From assembly GCA_003521625.1 (NCBI GenBank), contig DPHV01000031.1, forward strand, positions 74,985 through 138,984: 64,000 nt of DNA, read 5' to 3'. Below the pieces are notes generated by a model that was given only the letters and a program-made list of their open reading frames with translations, searched no databases and was not told the DNA's origin. Made by a program: the position numbers and the translations under genes. Of the stretch, positions 1-7,793 are shown in pieces. The DNA is from Ruminococcus sp. GTDB lineage: Bacteria; Bacillota; Clostridia; Oscillospirales; Acutalibacteraceae. Within the stretch, counting starts at the first letter, position 1. The number at the start of each line of letters is the position of its first letter.

Positions 1-258
1 TGCGCCAAAAGCGTAGGTGAAAAGTCGGTTGAGATGATTCACGTAAAGGATATTACCAAGGTGACAGGTTACGTAAGGGGAGGCTGTTCTCCGCTTGGAA
101 TGAAAAAGCAGTACAAAACGACATTTCACATTACGGCGCAGGATATTCCGCAGATTATCGTCAGCGCAGGAAAAATCGGCTATCAGATTGACTTAAAGCC
201 TGTTGACCTTATCCGCCTTACAAACGGACAGTGTGCTGACATTGTGAAAGGGCAGTGA
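1..258 (+). CDS. ybaK: Cys-tRNA(Pro)/Cys-tRNA(Cys) deacylase, C-terminal part
   Basis: This is the 3' part of a gene that begins before the window. The reading frame is open from base 1, so the ATG at 34 is an internal Met. The visible 85 residues include the GYVRGGCSPLGMKK segment and the preceding lysine-rich stretch typical of the YbaK/EbsC family, a single-domain editing enzyme that hydrolyses Cys mischarged on tRNA(Pro) (family knowledge). The protein ends with the usual LTNGQCADI-type strand and a short tail. It is followed by a palindromic repeat and a terminator shared with the convergent ybjQ-like gene. The family call is secure, but the precise editing specificity is inferred. Confidence 0.88.
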   Translation, partial: CAKSVGEKSVEMIHVKDITKVTGYVRGGCSPLGMKKQYKTTFHITAQDIPQIIVSAGKIGYQIDLKPVDLIRLTNGQCADIVKGQ

Positions 259-271
259 TTATTTTCACTAT

Positions 272-353
272 CGTAGGGACACGGCGTGCCGTGTCCACAC
301 ATAAATTGCGTTGCAATTTATGTGAAAGGGACGTCTGGGAAGCCGTCCCTACG
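272..353. repeat. 82-bp palindromic intergenic repeat (GTAGGGAC family)
   Basis: CGTAGGGAC at 272-280 is matched by its inverse GTCCCTACG at 345-353. Inside are a perfect hairpin (277-296, 9-bp arms, two-base loop) and a second perfect hairpin (298-324, 12-bp arms, three-base loop). The left 25 bases recur exactly at 41107-41131. The structure resembles a small non-coding palindromic repeat or MITE; no coding potential is seen. Confidence 0.75.
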
Positions 354-384
354 GAAAGATTTACAAACAACAACCATAAAATCA

Positions 385-415
385 AAAAGCGAACGGATTT
401 GTGCCGTTCGCTTTT
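385..415. terminator. Bidirectional rho-independent terminator
   Basis: A perfect 12-bp stem (385-396 paired with 404-415) has A-rich and T-rich flanks, so it can end transcripts from both the YbaK-type gene (plus) and the convergent YbjQ-family gene (minus), whose stop is 8 bases away. Confidence 0.85.
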
Positions 416-422
416 ACTTTAA

Positions 423-734
423 TTATACAAATTTTACCGCAGTACCGTATGCAAGCACCTCGGCGGCCTGCTGCATAACCGAAGCAGAGGTGTATCTTAC
501 ACCGACAATTGCGTCAGCGCCCATAGCCGCAGCCTGGTCAATCATACGCTGAGTTGCAATAGCTCTTGACTTTGCCATCATCTCTGTGTATGACTTAAGC
601 TCACCGCCTACCATTGTTTTAAAGCCCTGTCCCATATCGCTGAACATATGCTTTGACTGGATAGTATTGCCCGTAACAAGTCCGAGCGTTGCACAGTTTT
701 TGCCTGAAACGGTTTCTGTAGTAACTAAAATCAT
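423..734 (-). CDS. YbjQ/UPF0145 family protein
   Basis: A 103-residue protein of the YbjQ (UPF0145, heavy-metal-binding-domain) family, which forms small oligomeric cytosolic proteins of unknown function. It shows the family's N-terminal strand (ILVTTETVSGK), the central helix with repeated Met, Ala and Arg residues, and the GADAIVGVRYTS block near the end. I place the start at the ATG at 734 because a GAGGAG ribosome site lies 8 bases upstream. The GTG at 743 would overlap that site. The length matches the family (about 103-107). No partner gene is adjacent. Despite the historical name, metal binding is not demonstrated by anything visible here. Confidence 0.85.
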   Translation of the reverse strand: MILVTTETVSGKNCATLGLVTGNTIQSKHMFSDMGQGFKTMVGGELKSYTEMMAKSRAIATQRMIDQAAAMGADAIVGVRYTSASVMQQAAEVLAYGTAVKFV

Positions 735-783
735 TTGTACCACTCCTCATAAAATTTATGTAACTATTTTACAATATATTGCT

Positions 784-3700
784 TTATTCGTCAATAGCTT
801 CAAGCTCGCTTTCTTCAACCTTGCTAAGCTCCTTTTTGTTGAATGCATCATAAATCACGGGAATAATGTAGAGAGTCATAAATGTTGCGTAAATCAGACC
901 GCCTATGCAGACAATTGCAAGCGGCTGCATCATCTCTGCACCTGTTCCGATTCCGAGAGCCATTACGGAAAGTCCGAGAATTGTGGTGAGAGCTGTTATA
1001 AGGATAGGTCTCATTCTCGTTTTGCCTGCTTCAACAATCGCCTCAACACGCTCTTTTCCGTCACGGCGCAGTCTGTTGATGTAGTCAACAAGCACGATGC
1101 CGTTGTTTACGATGATACCGCAAAGCATTATGAAACCAATTAGCGAAACAACGCTTACGTCAAAGCCTGTGATAAGCAGACCGAGGAAACCGCCGGTGAA
1201 TGCAAGGGGAATTGTAAACATAATGATAAACGGTGATTTAAGGCTCTGGAACTGGGCAACCATAATCAGATAGATTAAAACTACGCCGAGCAATAACATA
1301 AGGACGAGCTGTGACATTGCGTCCATTGTCGCCTTGTTACTGCCTGCAAATTCAATTGAACAGCCCTCGGGGAATTTATACTCGTCAAACAGCTTTTCGG
1401 CTTTGTTTGAAACATCAGTAAGGGTATAGCCGTCCTTAAGCGTACCTGTAATTGAAAGATAGCGTTTCTGGTCCTGACGTTTGATTACATCTATTGTTTC
1501 CGACTTTGAAATATCGGCAATTGAGGAAAGTGAGGTTGTCTTTTCGTTTTCCTCGCTGTCTTTGTAGGTTATGTCAATGCTACCGATTTTATCGGGAGAA
1601 ATCTTTTTGCTTTCGTCCTTGACGATTACAACGTCAAGGTCGCTGCCGTTGCCGTTTGTAAGAGCTGTTGAGGTTTTTTCGCTTGCAACCGCAGATGCAA
1701 CCTGCTGGTACACCTGCGCAACGGTAAGTCCTTTTTTAGCGGCTTTTGCTTTGTTTACGCTTACCTTGATTTCGGGAGAGGTTGCGCCCACTCCGCTGTC
1801 GGTTTCATCAATTCCCTCAACGGTTTCAAGCTGTTTAGCCATATCCTCGGCTGTTTTCTTGAGTGTTTCAATATCTTCGCCGTAGAGTGTGATTTCTATT
1901 CCGCCGTTACCGAGAACAGATGACATTGAGCTTGTCGAAGAGCCGCCGCTAACGCTGATTTCACCCTTTACCTTTTCAAGGTCATCGCTTAATCTGTCGC
2001 AGATTTCTTCGCTCTTTTTAGTGTATTCGTCCTTGAGCACTCCGTAAGCGGTCACACTTCCTGTGTCTGCTGACGAGCCGCCCGAAAGTCCCATAAGACT
2101 TGTGCTGCTGCCCGTTATTACACCGACGGTTTCAAACTCGTCATATCCGTTCAGCACCTTGTTAATCTGCTCGGCTGTGTCGATTGTTTCTTCAAGAGTT
2201 GCGTTGTCATCAAGCTTTGCAGAAATCTGAACTTCGGTACTGCTCATATTCGGCATAAAGCTGAAGCCCTTTGCAAGTGCACCGAATATACTTGCACCAA
2301 GTACGGCAACTACAACGAGAATTGAACATACCTTGTGGCGAAGCACAAAACGCAGAGATTTTTCATAGCCTTTGATGATTTTGCTGTTTTCGGGATTTTT
2401 CTGCGGCTTGATTTTGCGCAGCATACGTTGTCCCATTGCAGGAACAAGAGTAAGTGCGACAATAAGGCTTGCAAGCAGTGAGTATGCAATTGTGAGCGCC
2501 ATATCGACAAACAGCTGTCTTGTGATTCCTTCGACAAAAACAATCGGAAGGAATACGCAGATTGTTGTAAGCGTTGATGAGGCGATTGCGCCTGCAACCT
2601 GCTTTGCACCGTTAAGCGACGCCTGAATTGCAGAATAGCCCAGACCTCTTAATCGGTAGATATTTTCAATTACAACCACCGAGTTGTCAACCAGCATTCC
2701 GACGCCGATTGCAAGTCCGGAAAGTGAAATCATATTCAGTGTTACTCCGCTGAAATACATAAGTACAATCGCAAAGACAACGCTTATCGGAATTGAGCAG
2801 GCAACTATTACAGTCGGTTTTATATCACGCAGGAACAAAAACAGAATTATTATTGCCAAAAGTGCGCCAAGAAGCAGGTTCTGGAGTACACTGTTAATTA
2901 CAATTGAAATGTAGTCGCCCTGACTGTAGAGGTTAGTGAAGTTAAGTCCTTCATTCTCATTGCTTAATTCTTCAAGAGTGGTATTTATGTTTTCACATAC
3001 GGTTGAGGTTGCAATGTCGCTTTGCTTTGAAAAGCTGAGCACAATACCTGGGTTGCCGTTGATTTTAGCGTAAATTTCCTCGGAATTATCTTTGAGAAAT
3101 ACGTCAGCCACATCGTCAAGAGTGACAACACCGATACCGTCAATCTTTGTGTCAAAAAGCACAAGGTTTTTGAGTTCCTTTTCATTGGCAACCTTGTCGC
3201 CGACACGTACCATATATTTGTTGTTTTCGTCATCGGTAACGTAGCCTGCCGGCATTGAAAAGTTCTGTGCTGTGAGAATATTGGAAACAGTTTCAAGCGT
3301 GACGGTATTGTTCATATCCGCCTTGTTTTTTGCCTTGTCCTTCTGCTCCTTTAAGGTATCTATTGAACCCTGAACTTCTTTTTTGGCGGAGTCAAGCTGT
3401 GTTACAGCACTCTGAACCTCACCCTGCTTTGCAGTCAGCGTTGAAAGTGCAGATGACATTTTAAAGTCTGTGCTTGACTGTTGCTTTGAAATTGTGGCGA
3501 GTGCGCTGTCAACGGAAACCGACTTGTCGTCAAGTCCGCTGATTGCGCTGTCGATTTGTGCAATACCGCTGTTGATTACGGCGATTTTATCTGTCAGCTC
3601 TTGGAGAGTGGAATCAAGCTTTGATGTATCAGTTCCAAGCTCTGCTAGAGTTTCGTTAATCTGACTGAGTGAGCTGTCAACCTTTGAAAGAGCGGCGTTT

Positions 3701-4821
3701 GCGGACTCAATTGCAAGAGCCAGTCCTTCTTTTCTTATATTAAACGGCTTTAGCTGTTCGTCAATCTCTTCAAGCTGTTTTTCAAGCTGTTTATACTCCT
3801 CGCTGTCCTTGTCAAGAGTAATCATCTGGTTTACAATTGCTACGTAATTGTCGCTTATTTGATTAAGAGTGTTGAGCGTGTCGGTAAGCTCTTTCTTTTG
3901 AGCAAGCAACTCCTCGTAGGAAGTCTTTATTGACAAAAGAGCCTGATAAGCTGTTTCAAGCGTTTGCTTTGTCTGCGTAAGTGAAGCTTTCTGGTCAAGC
4001 AGCTGCATTTTTGCAGATAAAAGCCGGGTTTTGCCGCTTTCGGCGTTCTTTTGTGCGTCCTCAAGCTGTGATGCTACAGACTCCTGCTGTGCGTTAATCT
4101 GCTCAATGGAGGAGCTGATTGTCTGACTTCCGCTTTCAGCTTTGCTGATGTTGTCGTCAATTTCCTTTTTTGCGCTGTTCAGCTTATCCTCTACGTCTGA
4201 AAACTGGTCGTCGAGTGCCGCTGAAATCTTCTTGTTGAGCGCATCAATTTTTTTCTGTGAGATTACGACGTTTTCTTTTTCAACAACAATACCCTTGTCC
4301 GAAACCGAGGCAACGCCGTCAATTCCCTCAAGCTTGTTTAAAAGCTCGTCGCTTACGTAATCGGACAGCTCGTTTCTGTCCTTGCCCTTGTATTCAACAG
4401 CCGTCATAGCAACAGGCAGCATACTCGGGTTTGCCTTGATAAGGTACGGCGTCCCTACTCCGTCAGGCCAGTTGTCCGAGATTGTGTCAAGGCTTGAACG
4501 CAAATCAACTGTTGCGGTGTCCATATTCGTGCCGTCCTCAAACTCGATTATGAGCACCGAGTAGTTTTCGGCAGAATTAGAGGTAATATCCTTTACGCCG
4601 TCAATAGTTGAAATTGACTGTTCAAGCGGTTTTGTTACGGTTGATTCAACAGTTTCGGGCGTTTGTCCGCCGTATGTTGTCATAATCATCGCATAGGGAA
4701 AGTCCATATTCGGCAGTAAGTCGGGCGTCATTTTCAGAAAAGACACAACGCCGAGCACGATGACGATTACAACGCAGACAAAAACTGTCATCGGTTTTTT
4801 TACACTGAATTTTGATAGCAT
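784..4821 (-). CDS. RND-family efflux permease with large coiled-coil insertion
   Basis: A 1345-residue resistance-nodulation-division transporter of the AcrB/SwrC type, expected to export small molecules using the proton gradient at the cytoplasmic membrane. TM1 is at about residues 11-30. A cluster of membrane segments starts near 640 and carries the TM4 proton-relay motif as GMLVDNSVVVIEN (one Asp rather than the AcrB Asp pair). The TM10 region has GIIVNNGIVLVDY. The protein is some 300 residues longer than AcrB. The excess is one block, roughly residues 190-500 (about 3310-4250), of heptad-like Gln/Lys/Leu/Ser-rich sequence placed in the first extracytoplasmic domain. The gene lies 20 bases after its TetR regulator and is probably co-transcribed with it. 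No membrane-fusion protein gene is adjacent. The substrate is unknown. Confidence 0.93.
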   Translation of the reverse strand: MLSKFSVKKPMTVFVCVVIVIVLGVVSFLKMTPDLLPNMDFPYAMIMTTYGGQTPETVESTVTKPLEQSISTIDGVKDITSNSAENYSVLIIEFEDGTNMDTATVDLRSSLDTISDNWPDGVGTPYLIKANPSMLPVAMTAVEYKGKDRNELSDYVSDELLNKLEGIDGVASVSDKGIVVEKENVVISQKKIDALNKKISAALDDQFSDVEDKLNSAKKEIDDNISKAESGSQTISSSIEQINAQQESVASQLEDAQKNAESGKTRLLSAKMQLLDQKASLTQTKQTLETAYQALLSIKTSYEELLAQKKELTDTLNTLNQISDNYVAIVNQMITLDKDSEEYKQLEKQLEEIDEQLKPFNIRKEGLALAIESANAALSKVDSSLSQINETLAELGTDTSKLDSTLQELTDKIAVINSGIAQIDSAISGLDDKSVSVDSALATISKQQSSTDFKMSSALSTLTAKQGEVQSAVTQLDSAKKEVQGSIDTLKEQKDKAKNKADMNNTVTLETVSNILTAQNFSMPAGYVTDDENNKYMVRVGDKVANEKELKNLVLFDTKIDGIGVVTLDDVADVFLKDNSEEIYAKINGNPGIVLSFSKQSDIATSTVCENINTTLEELSNENEGLNFTNLYSQGDYISIVINSVLQNLLLGALLAIIILFLFLRDIKPTVIVACSIPISVVFAIVLMYFSGVTLNMISLSGLAIGVGMLVDNSVVVIENIYRLRGLGYSAIQASLNGAKQVAGAIASSTLTTICVFLPIVFVEGITRQLFVDMALTIAYSLLASLIVALTLVPAMGQRMLRKIKPQKNPENSKIIKGYEKSLRFVLRHKVCSILVVVAVLGASIFGALAKGFSFMPNMSSTEVQISAKLDDNATLEETIDTAEQINKVLNGYDEFETVGVITGSSTSLMGLSGGSSADTGSVTAYGVLKDEYTKKSEEICDRLSDDLEKVKGEISVSGGSSTSSMSSVLGNGGIEITLYGEDIETLKKTAEDMAKQLETVEGIDETDSGVGATSPEIKVSVNKAKAAKKGLTVAQVYQQVASAVASEKTSTALTNGNGSDLDVVIVKDESKKISPDKIGSIDITYKDSEENEKTTSLSSIADISKSETIDVIKRQDQKRYLSITGTLKDGYTLTDVSNKAEKLFDEYKFPEGCSIEFAGSNKATMDAMSQLVLMLLLGVVLIYLIMVAQFQSLKSPFIIMFTIPLAFTGGFLGLLITGFDVSVVSLIGFIMLCGIIVNNGIVLVDYINRLRRDGKERVEAIVEAGKTRMRPILITALTTILGLSVMALGIGTGAEMMQPLAIVCIGGLIYATFMTLYIIPVIYDAFNKKELSKVEESELEAIDE

Positions 4822-4841
4822 TTGCTTGTACTCCTGAAATT

Positions 4842-5462
4842 TTAATTCTTTATTGCAACTGCGCCGCTCTTGATTATTTCAAGCTTGCGCAGAAAATCTT
4901 TTTTGACATTATCGCAGTCCATTCCCACAACAAAAACATCAAAGATTGCGTTTTTGAGCACCTGTGTAAGAATCTGCGAAAGGGACTTAACGTCCTCGTC
5001 GCTTTTATATTTCAGACAATCCCTGTTAAACTGATTTGAAAATTCACGGAAAGGAGCTAATCCCTCAAATCTGTTGAGCAAATATTCGGAAATCAAATCA
5101 TCGTTTGCACGAAGATTTTTCATCAGATTTTTCAGAATCATCTTCTGTTTTTTGTCCTTGCCAAAGTCGGTGATTATATCAAACAGCTTTTCGTATGTAT
5201 AGAAAATATCGCCGTTTGAGTATTGCAGTGCCTTGCGACCGCCCTCGACGGAAAGATCGGCAAAGGTCTTTACAAGCACCTCAACAAGGTCAACTTTGTC
5301 GTCAAAATACTGGTAAAAGCTTCCTCTTGAAATATTCGCCGCTTTGATTATGCGGTTTATGCTGACTTTTTCCGTAGCTGAGCTTGCAAATTCCTGCATA
5401 ACAGCGTTTATAATTCTCTGTCTTTTTTCTTCGGGAAGATTGTAAAATGTCTTTTTAATCAC
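4842..5462 (-). CDS. TetR-family transcriptional regulator
   Basis: A 206-residue TetR-type repressor. The N-terminal helix-turn-helix spans about residues 10-55, with the recognition stretch ISRGSFYQYFDDK, the typical TetR signature. The rest is a helical ligand-binding domain without a recognisable substrate signature. The start is GTG at 5462, with AGGAGG nine bases upstream. The gene is the first of a two-gene operon with the RND pump and sits behind a promoter whose start region is covered by a 28-base palindrome. This suggests that it represses itself and the pump, and that pump substrates relieve repression. That regulation is inferred from layout. Confidence 0.92.
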   Translation of the reverse strand: MIKKTFYNLPEEKRQRIINAVMQEFASSATEKVSINRIIKAANISRGSFYQYFDDKVDLVEVLVKTFADLSVEGGRKALQYSNGDIFYTYEKLFDIITDFGKDKKQKMILKNLMKNLRANDDLISEYLLNRFEGLAPFREFSNQFNRDCLKYKSDEDVKSLSQILTQVLKNAIFDVFVVGMDCDNVKKDFLRKLEIIKSGAVAIKN

Positions 5463-5485
5463 TTTAAGACACCTCCTGATTATTG

Positions 5486-5513
5486 TGACAACCTATCATA
5501 TGAACACTTGTCA
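5486..5513. promoter_or_regulatory. Probable TetR operator (28-bp palindrome)
   Basis: Outer arms TGACAA/TTGTCA and a central perfect TCATATGA are separated by two 4-base mismatched blocks, giving a two-fold symmetric site. It lies just downstream of the -10 box of the TetR-RND promoter and covers the likely transcription start, the expected place for a TetR operator. Confidence 0.7.
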
Positions 5514-5515
5514 TA

Positions 5516-5544
5516 ATTATAATTCCATAAAAGCCCATTGTCAA
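5516..5544 (-). promoter_or_regulatory. Sigma-A type promoter of TetR-RND operon
   Basis: On the minus strand TTGACA (5539-5544) and TATAAT (5516-5521) are both perfect consensus hexamers with a 17-base spacer. The operator palindrome begins two bases beyond the -10 box. Confidence 0.85.
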
Positions 5545-5612
5545 CATTTTCCTGATTTTGTTTTGTGAAAGTTTTATGAATTTTTGGTAAGAAACTTGTG
5601 TAAAACAACAAA

Positions 5613-5635
5613 GCAGGACGGATTAACCGTCCTGC
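5613..5635 (-). terminator. Rho-independent terminator of O-antigen ligase-like gene
   Basis: A perfect 9-bp stem, GCAGGACGG with its inverse, encloses a five-base loop. On the minus strand it is followed by TTTGTTGTTTT. It lies just after the stop of the gene at 5643-7256. Confidence 0.85.
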
Positions 5636-5642
5636 AAGGAAT

Positions 5643-7256
5643 TTATACTAATTCATTATGACCCGTATTACTGCGTGAAACAGCTTCCGTAAGTGCAACA
5701 AAAAGAATGAACAGCGGCGTTGTAATCGGCTGGGCAATGTTTACGACAGCCTGCACCGAATAGCAGATAACTGCCGATACGCATACGATTGAAAGCGGAT
5801 TTGACAACGACTTTTTAATTGCTCTTGCAATTGTTCCGCCGACAACCGACAGATAGGCAATAAGACCAAATGCGCCGATTGTGATAAGGTAGTTGAGATA
5901 CTCGTTGTGAGCTGCGTTTGTTGAAGAGTCGCCGTACTTCATAAGCTCTGTGAAATAGGGAGAAAAAGCATAGTGGAATGTGTCGGGACCCGTACCGAAT
6001 AGCTTTTGGAAAAACGAAGCGTCACCGAAAATATCAAATGATTTTATCCACATAAAGCCTCGGTGAGTACCCCAGCTTTCGTCAAATCGCAATATGGATA
6101 AAAATCCGTCAAGCTTTGTTTCGGTATCAACAACGCTGAAGTAAACTACAGCAGACAGAATTGCAATAACTGCGACTGCAAAAAGCGAGCCGAGCGCAAA
6201 CGGAACTGCTTTTGAAAGCGTAAGATTAGGCTTTTGCATATCAATTATGTAAAGCGCACCCGTAATTACTGCGGCAATTCCGATTAGTACAAAGCCTGTG
6301 TTTGACTCGACAAACAGCTTTTGGAACTCATCTATTTCCTTTGTCCTGCACCCGAATGACTGCGAAAGAATAACGGTAAAAAAGCGGAGTATCTTTGCCG
6401 ACGCAAGCATAACGGTAAGGCAGAGAAAATATCTTTTCAGCCTTGAAATTTTACGTGAATACCAAATCAGCATAACAACAATGAATACGCCGAGTCCGAG
6501 AATACCCGAGTCGCTGTCTGCTGTCATAAGAGCCATAAAGCCGAGTGCCGAGGACACAAGATAAATTATCCTGAACATTGTCTTTTTCGTGTGAACCGAC
6601 ATCGTGATTACGACGGGAAGCATAACGCAGATAAAGCTTGACATAAGATTTTTGTTGCCGATTGTCGAGGTAAAATCCTCAATTGTTTTTGCGTCAAGTC
6701 GGGTGTACATACCGAGCGGGTCAATATAGCAGAAGTTGAGCACCGAAAGAAGATAAACAACAGCCGAGCCTGCCGCAAGAGCAACAAAAACGTATTCCAT
6801 ATAGTAGTAACAGCGGGTAATGACAAAGTATATTCCCACATAAAATGCAATCAGAATTAGACCGTTGTTTCTGCCTGTCAGTGAGCCGAAAAGAGCGTCC
6901 TCGGTATGTTTTGAAAACACGGTTGAAATTACGCACACTGCAAGAAACGCAAGCATTGCCCAGTCGGTAAATGAAAATTTTGTGATATTGGCGTCACCGA
7001 CTGCCATCTCGGGGGAGCAGTCTTTTTTATCGCCGAAGTACGCAAAATAAATCAGTACAGCCTCGGCAATTATCACAACTCCCGATAACGCCAAAAAGAA
7101 GTAGTATTTGTCGTGGCGGATGTTAAAAAATGCGTCAGACGCAAACAGCGGAAAAACAGTGAACATCAGCACAAGGAAGTAGTTGAGCACAGCGTGCCGT
7201 GTGGAGTATTTTTCCGTAAGTCTTGGAGTTTCGGATTTGTTTTTGGTATTGCTCAT
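5643..7256 (-). CDS. O-antigen ligase/polymerase-like (Wzy_C) membrane protein
   Basis: A 537-residue polytopic membrane protein with roughly a dozen hydrophobic segments. In the C-terminal half a large outer loop is followed by the AAHNEYLNYLITIGAFGLIAYL stretch, the pattern of the O-antigen ligase/Wzy polymerase/teichuronic acid polymerase superfamily, with its His and Glu before a glycine-rich helix. Such proteins transfer or polymerise lipid-linked glycans outside the membrane. In a Gram-positive host the product would be a surface polysaccharide or a glycosylated protein, but no glycosyltransferase genes are adjacent, so the substrate is unknown. The GAAAGGCAAATAAA ribosome site precedes the ATG at 7256. 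It appears monocistronic, with its own terminator. Confidence 0.8.
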   Translation of the reverse strand: MSNTKNKSETPRLTEKYSTRHAVLNYFLVLMFTVFPLFASDAFFNIRHDKYYFFLALSGVVIIAEAVLIYFAYFGDKKDCSPEMAVGDANITKFSFTDWAMLAFLAVCVISTVFSKHTEDALFGSLTGRNNGLILIAFYVGIYFVITRCYYYMEYVFVALAAGSAVVYLLSVLNFCYIDPLGMYTRLDAKTIEDFTSTIGNKNLMSSFICVMLPVVITMSVHTKKTMFRIIYLVSSALGFMALMTADSDSGILGLGVFIVVMLIWYSRKISRLKRYFLCLTVMLASAKILRFFTVILSQSFGCRTKEIDEFQKLFVESNTGFVLIGIAAVITGALYIIDMQKPNLTLSKAVPFALGSLFAVAVIAILSAVVYFSVVDTETKLDGFLSILRFDESWGTHRGFMWIKSFDIFGDASFFQKLFGTGPDTFHYAFSPYFTELMKYGDSSTNAAHNEYLNYLITIGAFGLIAYLSVVGGTIARAIKKSLSNPLSIVCVSAVICYSVQAVVNIAQPITTPLFILFVALTEAVSRSNTGHNELV

Positions 7257-7290
7257 TTTATTTGCCTTTCAAATAATATTATTGCTATAA

Positions 7291-7314
7291 TTAATAAAGT
7301 TATCACTTTATTAA
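7291..7314. promoter_or_regulatory. Palindrome upstream of O-antigen ligase-like gene
   Basis: Perfect 9-bp arms TTAATAAAG and CTTTATTAA surround TTATCA, 35 bases before the start codon of the minus-strand gene. It could be an operator or a 5' UTR hairpin. It is AT-rich, so chance is possible. Confidence 0.35.
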
Positions 7315-7352
7315 AATTCATAGATTAACACGAAAAACAATAATTTAGTTCA

Positions 7353-7693
7353 ATTCGGAATGCGGAATTCGGAATGCGTAATTAATGGTCGCTACGCTCC
7401 GAATTTATAATAATGCGAGTTGTGTGGATAAGTTTGTTTGCTGAACTAAATTTGATATATTGATAACGTTTTGTTTTAAGTGTAGGGAACAGTCTTGACT
7501 GTTCCGCAGGACTACATCTGACTTTTAGGTAATCGGAACGGTCAAGACCGTTCCCTACATTAATGATAAATACAAAAATTCACGCTTGCGGCAACGCCGC
7601 ATATAAATTAATTCGGGCACTAAACTTTTCTATTATTGCAACCTATCCACTCGACCGCAATTCCGCATTACGCATTCCGAATTCCGCATTAAA
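7353..7693. repeat. Composite intergenic repeat element with terminal inverted repeats
   Basis: This fills most of a 537-base gap between genes. A 24-base sequence rich in GGAAT and GCG at the left end (about 7361-7384) returns inverted and essentially exact at the right end (about 7660-7687). The left motif also occurs next to uvrC (28102-28130) and after the D,D-carboxypeptidase gene (about 41000-41025). Nested inside is a second palindromic unit at 7481-7559, plus sequence resembling the TAGCCGAGTGCC repeat family around 7600-7660. I see no open reading frame of note in it. Confidence 0.7.
7481..7559. repeat. Nested palindromic repeat (TGTAGGGAAC ends)
   Basis: TGTAGGGAAC and its inverse GTTCCCTACA bound a unit of about 79 bases whose halves are imperfect inverted copies of each other (GTCTTGAC on one side, GTCAAGAC on the other). 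It belongs to the same structural class as the GTAGGGAC repeats at 272-353, 41107, 52301 and 55248. Confidence 0.65.
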
Positions 7694-7760
7694 TTATAGT
7701 TTATCAAAAAATATAACTATATAATTTTATACCGTAAGTCCGATATTGTCAATAAAATAA

Positions 7761-7788
7761 CGGCTCAAAGTATTAAAACTCTGAGCCG
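7761..7788 (-). terminator. Rho-independent terminator of the amino acid ABC operon
   Basis: CGGCTCA paired with TGAGCCG forms the stem. On the minus strand it is followed by TTATTTTATT, five bases after the stop of the ATPase gene. Confidence 0.75.
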
Positions 7789-7793
7789 GAAAA

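Noticed and set aside
2372..2626. Plus-strand frames within the RND gene
   Set aside because: They are counterparts of a very long, well-recognised minus-strand coding frame and have no independent support.
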